The notes: generated by a model from the letters alone, not told the origin. DNA of 46,782 nucleotides from Proteromonas lacertae (GCA_002245135.1 NGBS01001214.1:1-46782); one strand, 5' to 3'. Positions 33,005 through 44,194 are shown, counted from the stretch's first letter. Made by a program: numbers and translations.

Positions 33005-34800
33005 AGGTCATCTGATGAAGATCTTGATACATTGCTTAGAACTGATCATGCCAAACAGTATTACGAAGAAATAGATAAATTATGCTTAAGTGGTACAAAC
33101 ACATGGACATTTGATCAGAAAAAGTATGACAAATATTTGAATAACATTACTTATTACAAACCAGGGTTGTATAAATCGGTCATGACCGACGGAGAAAACC
33201 GATCGGTCGTAGGTCAATAAACAAATGTTGACCGACACCAGGCTGTAGTAACTATTAGCTGACCTCCTCCTAAACATGCGATATTAATAATATTATCTAA
33301 CTGTACATATTGAATTCAAGCTCTATATATCATTCTATAAAATACCGAATTAACCGTCGGTCGATGCGCTTTTTTCTTTCTTCATAATTGGATCTAACCT
33401 TACCAATGAGCTATTCTATTGTGTTATATATGTAATATAAAGTATAGAATGATTATAAAAATTTTAAAGAAAAAATGGCAAACTTTTAGTTTGACATTAA
33501 TCATTTCTTAAAATTATCATAAATGTATCTAATATAATCTATCATTATATATTCTAGGAGTATAGTTTTACCAATTGGAGCGGCTCGTGAAGCTATTGCC
33601 TTAAAAGAGGCAAATATGCTTGAACATCTTAAATTTAACTTCTACAAAACCTTTTGGTATAATATGTTAAAGATAAAAAGCCTTGATAAATCCATTTGCA
33701 GTAAAAATAAAGAGATTAATTATGCCAAATGAAGTACAATAATATTTGCAATATGATATTCATTACAGCACCTCTGAAACCATTGGAAATATCTGGCTAT
33801 CATTAAAGTCCAAGTTTCCTAGGGTATACATACTTGCCAAGAACAGTTTAAACAGTCTAGCAACATCTTCATAGGCTGGACAAATAAGTAACTTATCCAA
33901 ATCAAATTTATCATGTGATAGATTACAAATGAAACTGATGATTAGTAGAAATAAATAAGAACATAATTATATAAAATACCTAATTATTATTGAGTATTAA
34001 ATTGTAATTCTTTATAAAAAGTTAAAAATTATTTAATTGAATTGAAAATATATGAATCAAGTATTAAAATATATTATAAGATAGTTTTTATGAAGGGAAA
34101 ATTAGTACATAATGAATTAAAATAGATTTTATAATATACGGCTTGTAAGGCTTGACCGACTGACAGTCAAGGCAAAACCTATAGGTTTTGACCTATCTCC
34201 GTCGGTAACCGATAAATACAACCCTGTTACAAACTCAAAAAGTATAAAGTCGAGAATAATAAACTCAACTTCGAAGATAAGTTGGTAGTGAAATTGGAAG
34301 AAAGTTTTGATATACTGGATGATATTCATAGATTTCAAACGAATGGTAAGGTTGAACGTTATAATCAAGTTATAGAACGCTTAGTAGATGGTTACTTATC
34401 TGAAAATGAGGGTCATGAATGGACAGATGTTATAGAAAATATAATTGAAGATATGAACACTTCTTGGTTGGCATTGCTAGCCAAGAAGTCTTTCTTTTAT
34501 GGATGTATAAGAACTACAAAAAGAAAAACCAAAAATATATGCAATGTATAAATTTTTATATTAATATTGAAGTATTGGAGTTAGATGTTATTCTCACGAG
34601 CGATTTGCTAAGAGAATATATTTCTAAACTATTAGAATATAAATCATACAGACTAAAGTTGTCCTGTTCTTATGTCAATGTACATGATGATGATGGTGAT
34701 TCTCTATTCTATTCACGCACTGAAGAGGGGATTATAGAGGGGATTATAATGATGCAAGCGATAATATTATCTATTTATATAATATCTAATTAATATATTA
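33005..34800 (+). mobile_element. Polinton integrase fossil, split by a hAT insertion
   Basis: Both flanks of the hAT element at 33,162-34,226 resemble the Polinton integrase at 18.7-20.1 kb. The left flank has FDQKKYDKYL, like its FDKNKYKFFHD region, and the right flank has VVKLEESFDILDDIH and NGKVERYNQ, like its IKLEDSFDFLDKLH and NGKVERYNR segments. The copy is incomplete and broken in several places besides the insertion. Older than the hAT element it contains. Confidence 0.6.
33162..34226. mobile_element. hAT element, 8-bp target duplication, degenerate
   Basis: The ends are CAGGGTTGTATAAATCGG at 33,162 and, inverted, CAGGGTTGTATTTATCGG ending at 34,226. The 8-bp direct repeat ttacaaac occurs immediately outside at 33,154-33,161 and 34,227-34,234, the duplication size made by hAT transposases. 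The 1,065-bp body holds a worn C-terminal (dimerisation) part: WLSLKSKFPRVYILAKNSL near 33,800-33,860 matches the hAT 'WW..+..+FP.L..+A...L' pattern. It has no complete transposase and is non-autonomous. It interrupts a Polinton integrase fossil. Confidence 0.85.
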
Positions 34801-35144
34801 CAATAATTAACTACTTTATAAACATTCATAATCATAAACAAAAGTTTATTAGTAATATAAATATTAGAGAAAATAATAAATAAATAAGAAAATAGTAAAT
34901 TTGAATTGTTTTTTTACTTCCTCTATTATTTGATTAAACACTTTGAATAGGAAAATAAGAATAACAAGATATTATTACAACAGGAAATTCATAAATGAAC
35001 TGTTCTAATGATATTATTACAGAATTGTAGAATTGATACTTACAACTATTTATTACTCTTCTTTTTTATATACCTAATAAGTATTTTACAGCTTATATTT
35101 AATGTTAAATAAAATCAATGAAGAGAAAACTAAATAATTAGATT
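34801..35144. other. AT-rich gap, no gene
   Basis: No frame, RNA or repeat recognised. Confidence 0.4.
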
Positions 35145-35445
35145 TTGTTAATCAAAAGAATCAAGAATATAATGAAATTATTGAAAATGCTAATGGAAAA
35201 ACACCTAAAAAGGAACCATTACTAGTATATATCTCCACAAAAACGTCAATCCATTTTGCAATACTATATGATGTTGTTAGTGTTCTTAAACCCTTTTATA
35301 ATCTAACCATAGATTTGGAAGATAGAGAAATTACTTTAGGTTTATCTATTTTAAAACTACAGAAAGAGCTATTTGAATTAAATAAAGATAAATGTTCTGA
35401 AGTTAATGAAATTATTGATAGTATAAAGGGTATAAATAAATGCTA
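35145..35445 (+). pseudogene. hAT transposase internal fragment, copy 1
   Basis: Reads through YNEIIENANGKTPKKEPLL, then AILYDVVSVLKPFYNLTIDL and a Lys/Glu/Leu-rich helix. The 'L-x-LKPFYx-x-T-x-L' block is characteristic of the middle of hAT transposases. The whole segment is repeated, inverted and nearly identical, at 37,436-37,716. It is cut at its right side by the Tc1 element, which lies at a TA within the sequence tgcta-cagatt. Confidence 0.65.
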
Positions 35446-37139
35446 CAGATTGTTGCAATTAAATGTTGCTAAATTTCATAATACTTGTACGAGCCATCAA
35501 GTTTGGCATTTCTGTAACGACTCTTTCCAAAAAACATATTTTTTGTTGCAAATCACTTATTCGAACCTCAAGCTCTTAATCCCTCCAAAGATCTTTTAAT
35601 TTTTATAAAAACAGATAAATAAAGCTTAATTTTTATAAATAAAATAATTCTTTGTATATAATGGTATATTAATATTCATATAACATTTATAGACAATTCG
35701 TTACGTAAATTTGACTGATGATTTCTGTCGAAACGAGTTATAAGCAGATCAGCAGAGGTTGAAGTTTTACAAGATGTAGTAATTGAGCCTATATCAGGAA
35801 TACCAGTTAATGTTGAACTATTGGAAGTTATATCATCCAAAAAGTCTAAACCTAAAGCTAAAGCTAAAGAACAATCAGAAAAAAGAGTATATCAAAGGTT
35901 AATCAATCTCAGTTAGAAACTATGAAAATATTATTTGCCTACCACGGTAAAACAACTACTCCTGAGTACTACTCCAGTATGACCAATATAAACATCACCA
36001 GAGTAAAAAACTTGTTAAGAATTCTAAACAAAGGAGGTGATATTGATAAGTCTGCAACTAAGAAAGGAAGACAACGCATACTTGGAGAATCAGAATCTTT
36101 GATATTAATTAATAAAATTCGAGATAATAACAAAAGTAGTCTTAAAGAACTTCAAGCTGTAATTGCACATGAAACAGGTAAAACAGTAAGCACTTCAACT
36201 ATCCATAGACATTTAACAAAAAGGATGATGGATGATGGATTGCCTAACATAACATTAAAACGTTTTGTAATTAGAGGTTCTAATAAAGATAATATACCTG
36301 ACTTAATTCAACAAAGAATAACTGTAGTTCGAAAGTTAATTCAATTCCAAGAGAGTGGATTTAGACCTGCGTATGTAGACGAGACTCATTGGCAAATGGG
36401 TCTTGTTACAGGGCGTGCACGTGCACCAATTGGAGAGACTCCTATAGTCATATGAGAAGTAATTCAAGCGAAATTACAATTATTTCTTCAATGTGTGAAC
36501 ATAGTATGTTACATAATCAGATTATATATGGTAATAATAGTATTCCAGTTTTTACTGTCTATATTAAACAATTACTTGAGGATGTTAAGCATTTAGCTCC
36601 AGTGGTAGTATTCTTAGATAATGCATCTATACACCACGATAAAGATATGGAGAGTGTTATACTTAATTCAGGCAACAGAATTTTATATAATACTCCTTAT
36701 AGCTCACCATTAAACCCAATTGAGTATATCTTCGGTTTCTGGAAAAAGAGAGCAAAGTGTTCACACTATACAACTAGAGATGAAGTATTAATACGTATTA
36801 AGGAGTCATTTAAAACAATTACACTTGCAGAATGTTATAAAACCATTCAACACGTTAGTCATTCTGTGTTTAGAAAAGTCTTGGGAGGTGAAGACATATA
36901 GGTCTATTATTCACAATAATAAAGAATTATATATCTGAAATTCTCTTTAAATGTGTGTTTATGTGTTTATGAGATGAAGTTATATGAGGAATTGTAAAAC
37001 AAAAAATTAGAGCTTGAGGTTCGAATAAGTGATTTGCAACAAAAAATATGTTTTTTGGAAAGAGTCGTTACAGAAATGCCAAACTTGATGGCTCGTACAA
37101 GTATTATGAAATTTAGCAACATTTAATTGCAACAATCTG
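35446..37139 (+). mobile_element. Tc1/mariner element with 131-bp perfect terminal repeats
   Basis: The ends are CAGATTGTTGCAATTAAATG at 35,446 and its inverted copy ending at 37,139, each extending 131 bp (35,446-35,576 and 37,009-37,139) with no difference that I can see. A TA duplication flanks it (35,444-35,445; 37,140-37,141), as for all Tc1/mariner elements. Total length is 1,694 bp with one transposase gene in the middle. Identical ends imply a recent insertion, into a hAT fragment. Confidence 0.9.
35740..36901 (+). pseudogene. Tc1-type DD34E transposase with frame breaks
   Basis: The gene of the element at 35,446-37,139. A Lys/Ala-rich N-terminal leader (about 35,750-35,895) precedes the main frame at 35,922, which carries two helix-turn-helix regions (ITRVKNLLRILNKGGDID; SLKELQAVIAHETGKTVSTS) and the first catalytic Asp in YVDETHW. 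A second frame from 36,389 has FLDNASIHHD and PLNPIEYIFGFWKKRAK, with 34 residues between the second Asp and the Glu. Two frame changes are visible, near 35,895 and near 36,450. Given perfect terminal repeats, either inactivation was very recent or the indels are sequencing errors. Only distantly related to the transposase at 8.4 kb. Confidence 0.8.
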
Positions 37140-37141
37140 TA

Positions 37142-37379
37142 ACAATTAAAATGAATCACCAATACCTTTTATATGTTGTTTGTTTGATACGATGATAAGC
37201 CTTATATCAAGACTGCGAAATTAGGTTTTAGTATTGACGATTATTTAAATGCTAATGATGCTTTATAAGATTTGTTGGATGAATATTCTAAGTATTTGGA
37301 TACTCCTGTCGCGCGATAAAGAAATTTGTGCGGTAAAGGAAGTAATTACTTGAATTTTGACCGACAAATACAACACTGT
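37142..37379. other. hAT debris with a terminal sequence
   Basis: The forward strand near 37,215-37,310 has KTAKLGFSIDDYLNANDAL-like sequence of the hAT C-terminal region. The segment ends with GACCGACAAATACAACACTG at 37,360-37,379, a variant of the hAT terminal repeat seen at 34,226 and 38,199. Confidence 0.4.
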
Positions 37380-37384
37380 GAAAA

Positions 37385-37473
37385 ATGTTCTGAAGTTAAT
37401 GAAATTATTGTTAGCCATTTATTTATACCATACTTTATACTATCAATAATTTCATTAACTTCAGAACATTTAT
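37385..37473. repeat. Short inverted repeat inside hAT debris
   Basis: aaatgttctgaagttaatgaaattatt (from 37,385) and its complement (ending at 37,473) face each other across about 35 bases. This is the tip of the larger inverted duplication of the hAT fragment. Confidence 0.6.
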
Positions 37474-37846
37474 CTTTATTTAATTCAAATAGCTCTTTCT
37501 GTAGTTTTAAAATAGATAAACCTAAAGTAATTTCTCTATCTTCCAAATCTATGGTTAGATTATAAAAGGGTTTAAGAACACTAACAACATCATATAGTAT
37601 TGCAAAATGGATTGACGTTTTTGTGGAGATATATACTAGTAATGGTTCCTTTTTAGGTGTTTTTCCATTAGCATTTTCAATAATTTCATTATATTCTTGA
37701 TTCTTTTGATTAACAATACCATTAGCTGTTCCATCGAGTAACAGTTACAGTACCTACTGATATGTTCGGTATTGCTTTATTAGACACTGTTTGTAGTTGT
37801 TTACTTAAAGTAAAGAATGTCTGAATTGTCTAATCCTTCTAACTTT
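37436..37846 (-). pseudogene. hAT transposase internal fragment, copy 2 (inverted)
   Basis: The reverse strand carries, in order, TIQTFFTLSKQLQTVSNKAI, a TVTRWNS block typical of hAT enzymes (the 'V.TRWNS' motif), and then the LKPFYNLTIDL middle domain shared with copy 1 at 35,145-35,445. The first part continues what is missing from the end of the fragment at 31,520-32,095, so the three fragments derive from one hAT family. Frame changes are present near 37,725. Confidence 0.65.
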
Positions 37847-38134
37847 CCATCTTCATATTTAATGAAAAATGATAATGAAAATTATCAAGCGAAAATGCTT
37901 GTTTGTTTTTCTTTGAAGAATTATTTGTCTTTTATAACTTAATATTACTTCATAGTATGATTGTATTAGTTATTATTATGCACAAAATTTGAATATCAGA
38001 AAATCAAAAAGTGCATCAACTGATGGTCAAATGGATTTTTCAAAAAATACTATATATAATTAGAAAATTATATTATCAACTCAGCTATATGCATATTATC
38101 AGCTAATAATTACTACAGGTAGTTGTTGGTCATG

Positions 38135-38199
38135 AAAGGTTTTTGACCGACTAACCTATAGGTCATACCGAAATGTTATGACCGATAAATACAATACTG
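38135..38199. repeat. hAT terminal sequence breaking a host gene
   Basis: The reverse complement begins CAGTATTGTATTTATCGGTC at 38,199 and contains the subterminal motif taggtcataccgaaatgttatgacc (forward). It is the same end type as at 33,162 and 34,226. It abuts, at 38,200, the last readable codons of the host gene fragment on the reverse strand, so a hAT element truncated that gene. Its other end was not found. Confidence 0.6.
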
Positions 38200-38713
38200 T
38201 TTTTAATGATAATCTTGCTATATTTATTTGACCAACTAGTCTTTTACCTCCTAGTTTTGCTTCATACCGAAATGTATATTGCGGAGTTGAGCAATCTATC
38301 CACATCCACGTTTCATTTGAAAAATGCTCTGAATAAGGTTGAGTTATAAATCATTGTCAAATTTATCATATTTTCTAAAAAAGTCAAAAAAATTCCCATT
38401 ATATCCTAAGTCTTGTTCAACTAACCATAAATATTCGAAGTTAATATTCAATTTATTTATCCCTAAAAGTACATGTTCTATACTAGAAGTCCACATATAG
38501 TATCCAGGCCATTTATCTGTACAAAGTCCTGTCATTGCTTTTAATTGCGGTAATTCTTGCATAAACTGATTTTGAGTTACACATAATATTGAAATGGTTG
38601 TTATATTGTTCTTTAAATCACAATTATCCGTAATGATAACAAAATAGTAACTGGGTGTTTTTTCATTATTCCATTCTTTGTATCTTTGAATTTGGTGATA
38701 TGTAGGTATATAT
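38200..38713 (-). pseudogene. Host gene fragment (glycosyltransferase-like?), cut on both sides
   Basis: The reverse strand reads YHQIQRYKEWNNEKTPSYYF, then VIITDNC, a long open stretch with TDKWPGYYMWTSSIEHVLLG and YLWLVEQDLGYNGNFFDFF, and, after a one-base frame change near 38,345, QPYSEHFSNETWMWIDCST. The 'YLWLVEQDLGYNGNFFDFF' block resembles proteins with a W-x-(I/V)-E-x-D-(V/L) strand in glycosyltransferase-like families; I offer this only as a guess. The 5' end is interrupted by the Polinton at 38,714 and the 3' side by a hAT end at 38,199. The open frame resumes for about 14 codons beyond the Polinton's right end (46,110-46,150). Confidence 0.55.
38708..38713. repeat. Polinton target-site duplication, left copy (atatat)
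   Basis: The 6-bp sequence atatat stands directly outside the AG terminus of the element at 38,714 and again outside its right terminus at 46,104-46,109. Polinton integrases make 6-bp duplications. Because the sequence is simple, the support comes mainly from the coincidence with the exact ends of the 700-bp inverted repeats. Confidence 0.7.
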
Positions 38714-39413
38714 AGTACTATTAGGCTCCTGTGACGCAGAAACGCCTAGTTTTCAAAAATGCTGATTGGCTGAAAACTCAACGGAAGTCGTTTCTGATTG
38801 GCTGTAATTTTTCGCACCCCCAAATTAAAAAATAATTTTCTCGCACCCTCAAAAAATTCAAAAAATGCGTAATCAGTATATATAGTAAATCATTATTATT
38901 TATTTACATATATGTCTATTTTCAAAATGATTCCAGAATTTGAGATTTATATCTTCTGGTGTAGGCTTTTTTCTAACATGATCATTACACCATTTTTCTC
39001 CAAGAGAAGTACTAACTGTTATATTGGTGGCTATTGGAGGCATTACTATATCCATACAATGTTCAACAAAAGCTCCAGGCAAAGGAACTCGATAATCTAC
39101 AAACGGTTCTTTTCTATCAGGATCTGAATCTACTCTAATAAACACATAATAATTCCCAACTATATATTCATCATTACAACAATCTGGTATATCAATAATC
39201 CAACGATTATTAAAACGCATATGCTGATAAATAGCAAGCATTATCTTACCTTCATAATAATAAGGATAGATATAATGCACATATTTAGGAGGATTAAATG
39301 ACATAATTAATATTCAAATGCAAAATACCAACATCTGAACGATTATTGGTTAATGCAAAATGCAAGTGCATGAATTTTTATTGGTTTATTAATGAATGAA
39401 TATTCTAAAAAAT
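38714..39413. repeat. Left 700-bp terminal inverted repeat
   Basis: Matches 45,404-46,103 in reverse complement over its full length with only a few substitutions. The outer 200 bp holds GC-richer blocks (gtgacgcagaaacgcctag; acggaagtcgtttctgattgg), and the rest holds a 134-codon gene. Confidence 0.9.
38900..39304 (-). mobile_element. TIR-encoded 134-aa Polinton protein, left copy
   Basis: Complete ATG-to-TAA frame inside the left terminal repeat, pointing outward toward the end of the element. Aromatic and Pro-rich (YVHYIYPYYYEGK, PDRKEPFVDYRVPLPGAF), with DCC and WCNDH segments. No signal peptide or membrane segment and no recognised family. It differs from the copy at 45,513-45,917 at one residue. 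Confidence 0.75.
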
Positions 39414-39992
39414 ACATGTCCAAGAAGTGAAATAAAGTAGACTGATGTATTAAGCATGTATTAGGGTTAGGGTTAGGGTTATGGTTAGGTGATGAAATGT
39501 GATTTTACTTATCTTCTGGGAGTGGCGTTAATAATACTTTAGATGTGTATTCCGCATATAAACCTGATTTCACACCATAATGATAGTTAACTAATATGAA
39601 GTAATATTTAAACTGATTTATGTATACAATATTTAAATATATAAAAATAACAATCATATAATATAATAATTATACTCTGGTGAGCATTATGAATAGAATG
39701 ATAAAATAATAATATGACGATTCGTGAATCGATAAAAGTTTGATATATTCAAGCTTTTAAATTGTTAACTAAAAGGGTGCACTCAAAATTTTCATATATT
39801 CATATTATAAAAACTCAAAACACACACACACAAAGAAACAATCTAATCATAATTCAGTATATAAGAAATAATTAATTTTGATAATTAGAAATTCTCTTTA
39901 TCATTAAGGATTGATATGGAAACATTATATCTTCTTCATCTACATTCTCATCTGCCATGTTTTTCATTGTAATATAATATTTACCTTCACAT
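39414..39992. other. Polinton interior, telomere-like repeat, no gene
   Basis: Non-coding part of the compact Polinton between the left TIR and the Pro/Ser-rich gene. Apart from the TTAGGG array at 39,461-39,488 and a short CA run (about 39,821-39,832), nothing is recognised. Confidence 0.4.
39461..39488 (+). repeat. Short telomere-like TTAGGG array
   Basis: Three and a bit TTAGGG units (TTAGGGTTAGGGTTAGGG) followed by one altered unit (TTATGG) and TTAGG. It lies about 50 bp inside the inner edge of the left TIR. Confidence 0.75.
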
Positions 39993-40520
39993 TCAACTAA
40001 GCATAATACTTTTTGTTTGATGTATTGATTCTTTGATTGATGGTGAATGAATTGGATTGTAGGATGCAGATGTAGTGTAATATTCTGAAGGAATATGACA
40101 TGGTATTTCTATTAAATAATCACTTTGAACAACATTGTCTGTATTCATCACCACAATGTAACTATTATAACATAGTATCATGAATTTACCAATAACACTG
40201 GGACTTATAACCAATTGGTCCAACATTTTGACATTATCTCTTTCATAGACTGGTTTAATTAACTTCATTCTCTTTGAAGTACCATTGAATGAGACTTCTA
40301 CTTCACATCTGCTATAAACATTAGATGATGATTGCTTATCTTCGATTAAACAGCTTCTTAATGCATTGCTACTGGTTCTCTTTATAGCTGCCGGAGAAAC
40401 AGGCGGAGCTGTAGATTCATACTCTGAGAATTTGGGACCTGGACGAGCTTTTGGAGATAGTGGTGGACTTTGATGTATCGAGTAAGTATGTGGAGATGGA
40501 GGCGGGGTCCAAGAGGACAA
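39993..40520 (-). mobile_element. Pro/Ser-rich Polinton protein, 175 aa
   Basis: Reverse frame that looks whole from ATG. The first 50 residues are Pro/Ser-rich and likely disordered (WTPPPSPHTYSIHQSPPLSP), and the remainder alternates beta-like strands (VSFNGTSKRMKLIKPVYE; GKFMILCYNSYIVVMN). The frame stays open upstream of the ATG to a possible splice acceptor near 40,566, so a short 5' intron is possible. No family recognised. Confidence 0.5.
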
Positions 40521-40742
40521 ACTAAAAAGTTCCTCATAATCAACATCTTGAGAAGCAAATTGTATCTAGAATATATTAATAAAAAATATAGTATAAAAAT
40601 ATATATAGGATATATACAGTGGTTGACATCGTAAAATCAAGAATTAAAATAATGTAACGAAATGCAAATGATTATTTTTCGTTCACCGATTTTATTTTCT
40701 TACCCCCAATTTTTTAATTTTTCAAAAGAACACATATAATAG

Positions 40743-43454
40743 CTATATTAGATCAACATTAGATATATATTGTACTATTGTAGGATCTGTTCTCTTCATA
40801 TGCAAAGGGTTTACATCATCATATCCATAAGGCACTGTTATATAGTTATTAATGAAATATCTCTTATCATCGAAGGATGTAAGACCTATCTTATTCTCTT
40901 TGACTGTATATAACTCATGTTTGAAGCTTCTAATATGATATATTTCAAAGCTCTTTGAATTTGCCTTACCATCCAACATACTATCGAATAACTTTAGATC
41001 TAATGATTTTGCTAAACTTGTAATAAGTCCTTTACATCTCTGAATTGTTTTACTTTTATCTTTAACTATATCTTCTTTTATATATAGATAACACTTTGAT
41101 TTAAGACCTCTAAACTTACTAATATAACAAAGATGATCAGAGCCTTGTTCTTCAAACTTTAACTTATTCAAACAACAAGGATTAATATTTTTACACTTCA
41201 TTGGTACATCTTCTAACTCTGGTAAATTCAAATTAGATCCATCTAACCATTCATCTAGATCTGGATACTTTGGTATATTTCTATAGAAGTTTTCATTGTT
41301 ATTTGTCTCTACATAGAACAATAATGAATCAGTGTCTGTCATACATAAATAACTATTAGGAAAGTTCTTCTTTATATAATCATACCAGAATGACATCATC
41401 ATTAACTTGGATAATGAGAGTATAGCTGTTCCTATATGTAAAGGTTTGTCTATCATAAACTCCATATTGTAGAAATGTATTAAAGTCATCTTATCTTCAA
41501 TTGTATCATTACCTATATTCACAAACTCTTTAAATTGTGGTTGACTAGCATATTTAACTATATCATCTGCTGTAACAGCTATCTTAGTGGATGAACGATT
41601 CTCTACTCTCTCGCACATCTTACCATATAAAGAATTCATCATTTTCTTCATTGTATTAGACTTACTTGTTTGTCCATTCTTTTTAGCTTCAAATCTTAAG
41701 TCTTTGATTGACTCTATATAACCAGACATATGTGCCACTTCATCAAACTCTAGTATTCTATATACTTTATCGATACATAGACCATGACTAACAGCAAAGA
41801 GAAAATGTTGATAATGCATCTTATATCTATGTTTGGGAGTTAAATCATTAATTAGTTTCTTAGTTTAATAATACTTACCGTTATGAATAAGACCTAGTTT
41901 TAATCCTCTTATTATTTGTATTTCTGACAAATCACTTACATCTATTGCTTTACGTTCAGGTAATATAGGATAATCCCAATAGTATTTACCTATCTCCATA
42001 GGATAATGACAATCTACTTCTATATAATATCCTTTTGTTACTTCATGTAAGTTCTGTTCAGAATATGGTTTCATCTTAAGTATATTTCTATACACTTCAT
42101 TTTTATTTGCATCTTCAATCCATCTATAGTTTCCAATAGGCAATTTACAAGCACTCATTACACTAGGATAAAGACTATTGTAATCTAAGTATAGTAAATA
42201 ACTGGTAGGTTTTGTAGGATCATAGTTAGAACAGTATTCATTATTAGCATCTGCCTTTCTTAGATTAATATAACTAAGACCACCATACAATGCATCTACA
42301 AAGTAATCATACATTTCTTCATCAGATAGTAACTCTATTTCTTGTTTACTACTTTTAAGATAAGCTTCCAAGGTTAGAGCAGGTAAAGATATATACCAAC
42401 AAGGATCCAATCTAAAATGATCAAATATAATGTTTCTAAAATCATCAAATACTGAAGCTAATGCACATACATCTACTTTTAAATAAAATAGATTATAAGC
42501 TCTAATTGTTTCAAATTGAAAATGTTCTTGTACTTCTTTAACAAATGTATACTCTTCTTCTTATATTGATGAATTACTTAACTTGCTATTAAATGCTTCA
42601 GGTGGTAAACTTTCTACTCTTTCTTCAAACTTCTTTAAATCATCCATATACTCATACGGAAAATAATTCTTCTGTAATAAGTACTTATCAATAACCTCTT
42701 CATCTACATCATTAAATTCATTATATATGTATTTGAATAGTAAATGTTTATTATTATTCTTCAATGCTGTCTTCTGAAGATCCATTGTTAGGTTTCTGAG
42801 ATTACCACTTAAGAAATTTAATGAATCAATAAAATGAAACTGTTCTATCTTTACTTCTTTATATCCTTCATCATTGTTTGGTATAATTTGTATTTCTTCA
42901 TTTCTTTCTTTAGCATACTTTGTCAACTTACGCATAATCAAATGTTGATCATACTTTACAGCATTATGAGCTATTGCACATACAGGTATATAATTTAAAT
43001 CCACATTTAGATTACATTTATTACACAATGATCCAATATACTCACCTGTGAAATGATTGTGATGTAAAGTCTTCTTCAAATTAACATTACTATTGGTTTT
43101 ATCAAATTCAACACCACAGAAATCACAATGTGTTTTGTTATTATGAATTCTTGTACATTCTGGATCATCATTATATCTAACTGGATTTCTTCTTTTCTCT
43201 TCAATTATATTTTGACAATCTTCATATAACAACATTAAATCAGATACATATCTATTATCCACATCTGGTATCTTACTATCAACTAGAATTCCATAAGAGT
43301 ATAACTTATGTTGGAACTGTTTACTTTCTTCAGTCTTTGACGGATTTGGATTATTAAAACGATCTATTTCATAATGTTCGAAATAAGTTTCTGTATCATA
43401 ATACATTACAAATGGTAAATACTGTTGTTTTTTAACGCCTTTAAATTTCATCAT
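40743..43454 (-). mobile_element. Protein-primed family B DNA polymerase part of the Polinton
   Basis: Reverse coding region of about 2.7 kb, in about three open pieces, so broken roughly twice. Family landmarks appear in order: exonuclease motif YYDTETYF, an endonuclease VII-like finger (CDFCG...LHHNHFTG...CNKCN), IAHNAVKYD, polymerase motif A YLDYNSLYPSVM, motif B KKMMNSLYGKM and motif C MTDTDSLLFY. This is the pPolB type used by Polintons, adenoviruses and linear plasmids. The divergent gene at 43,490 starts only about 35 bp away. Confidence 0.9.
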
Positions 43455-43489
43455 ACATTCATCTTTACCTTTCCTTGGAAATATTCTAA

Positions 43490-44194
43490 ATGGTCTTTAT
43501 TACAGAACCTCAAGGAGATGACAATGAAGTAATTCAACCAGCCAAGAAGCAGAAAAGAAATAATGGTGGTGTTAAAAGAGCTTCAAGAAAGAAGTCAGAT
43601 TTTAAAAATCCTGGTGAAATTGAACAATGGAAATTCGACCATTCAAAAGATAGAACATACAGAAAGTTACAATTAGATAAGATTTTCAAGATAGAAATGG
43701 TTGGTAATATTTATGGTGTTTCAACATTTGATAAAGGAAACCACTTCACTTTAAAGATCGACAATACTGTAATTAGTAGTGTGACATATAAAGAAGACAA
43801 ATCAAGACCAAGAAAGATTGCAATTAAAGATAGTGATGATGGTATTCCAGAATGGAAGAAGAAAGTTACTGAAGTTGTGGAAGAGTTTATTAATAAAGCA
43901 TTTCTCTTTGAACGTGATACAACAAAGATTAGAGTTGTTATATTTCCTTATAAAGAAAATGGAAAAGTATGTGTCAATTATAGTTGTGATGATAAAAGAC
44001 CAATATTATTATTAGAAGGATCTGATGTTAAACCACTTGTTTTAACCAAAGACTTTAATGTGCAAGATGAATTAGATCAGAAACAGATTAAAGTAACTAT
44101 TGCTCCAGATAATATTTGTTTAATTCCTAACAAACCAGGAGGTGAGTATGATGAAAATACTATAAATGTTTTGGTTAATATGAGAGTGATTTAA
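43490..44194 (+). mobile_element. Lys-rich 234-aa Polinton protein
   Basis: Forward frame, ATG to TAA, looks whole. The N-terminal 50 residues are basic and disordered-looking (PAKKQKRNNGGVKRASRKKS). The body alternates short beta strands (FKIEMVGNIYGVSTF; IRVVIFPYKENGKVCVNYS). The layout of a basic tail plus an all-beta body next to a divergent polymerase gene would suit a single-stranded-DNA-binding or replication accessory protein, an inference from position and composition only. Confidence 0.6.
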
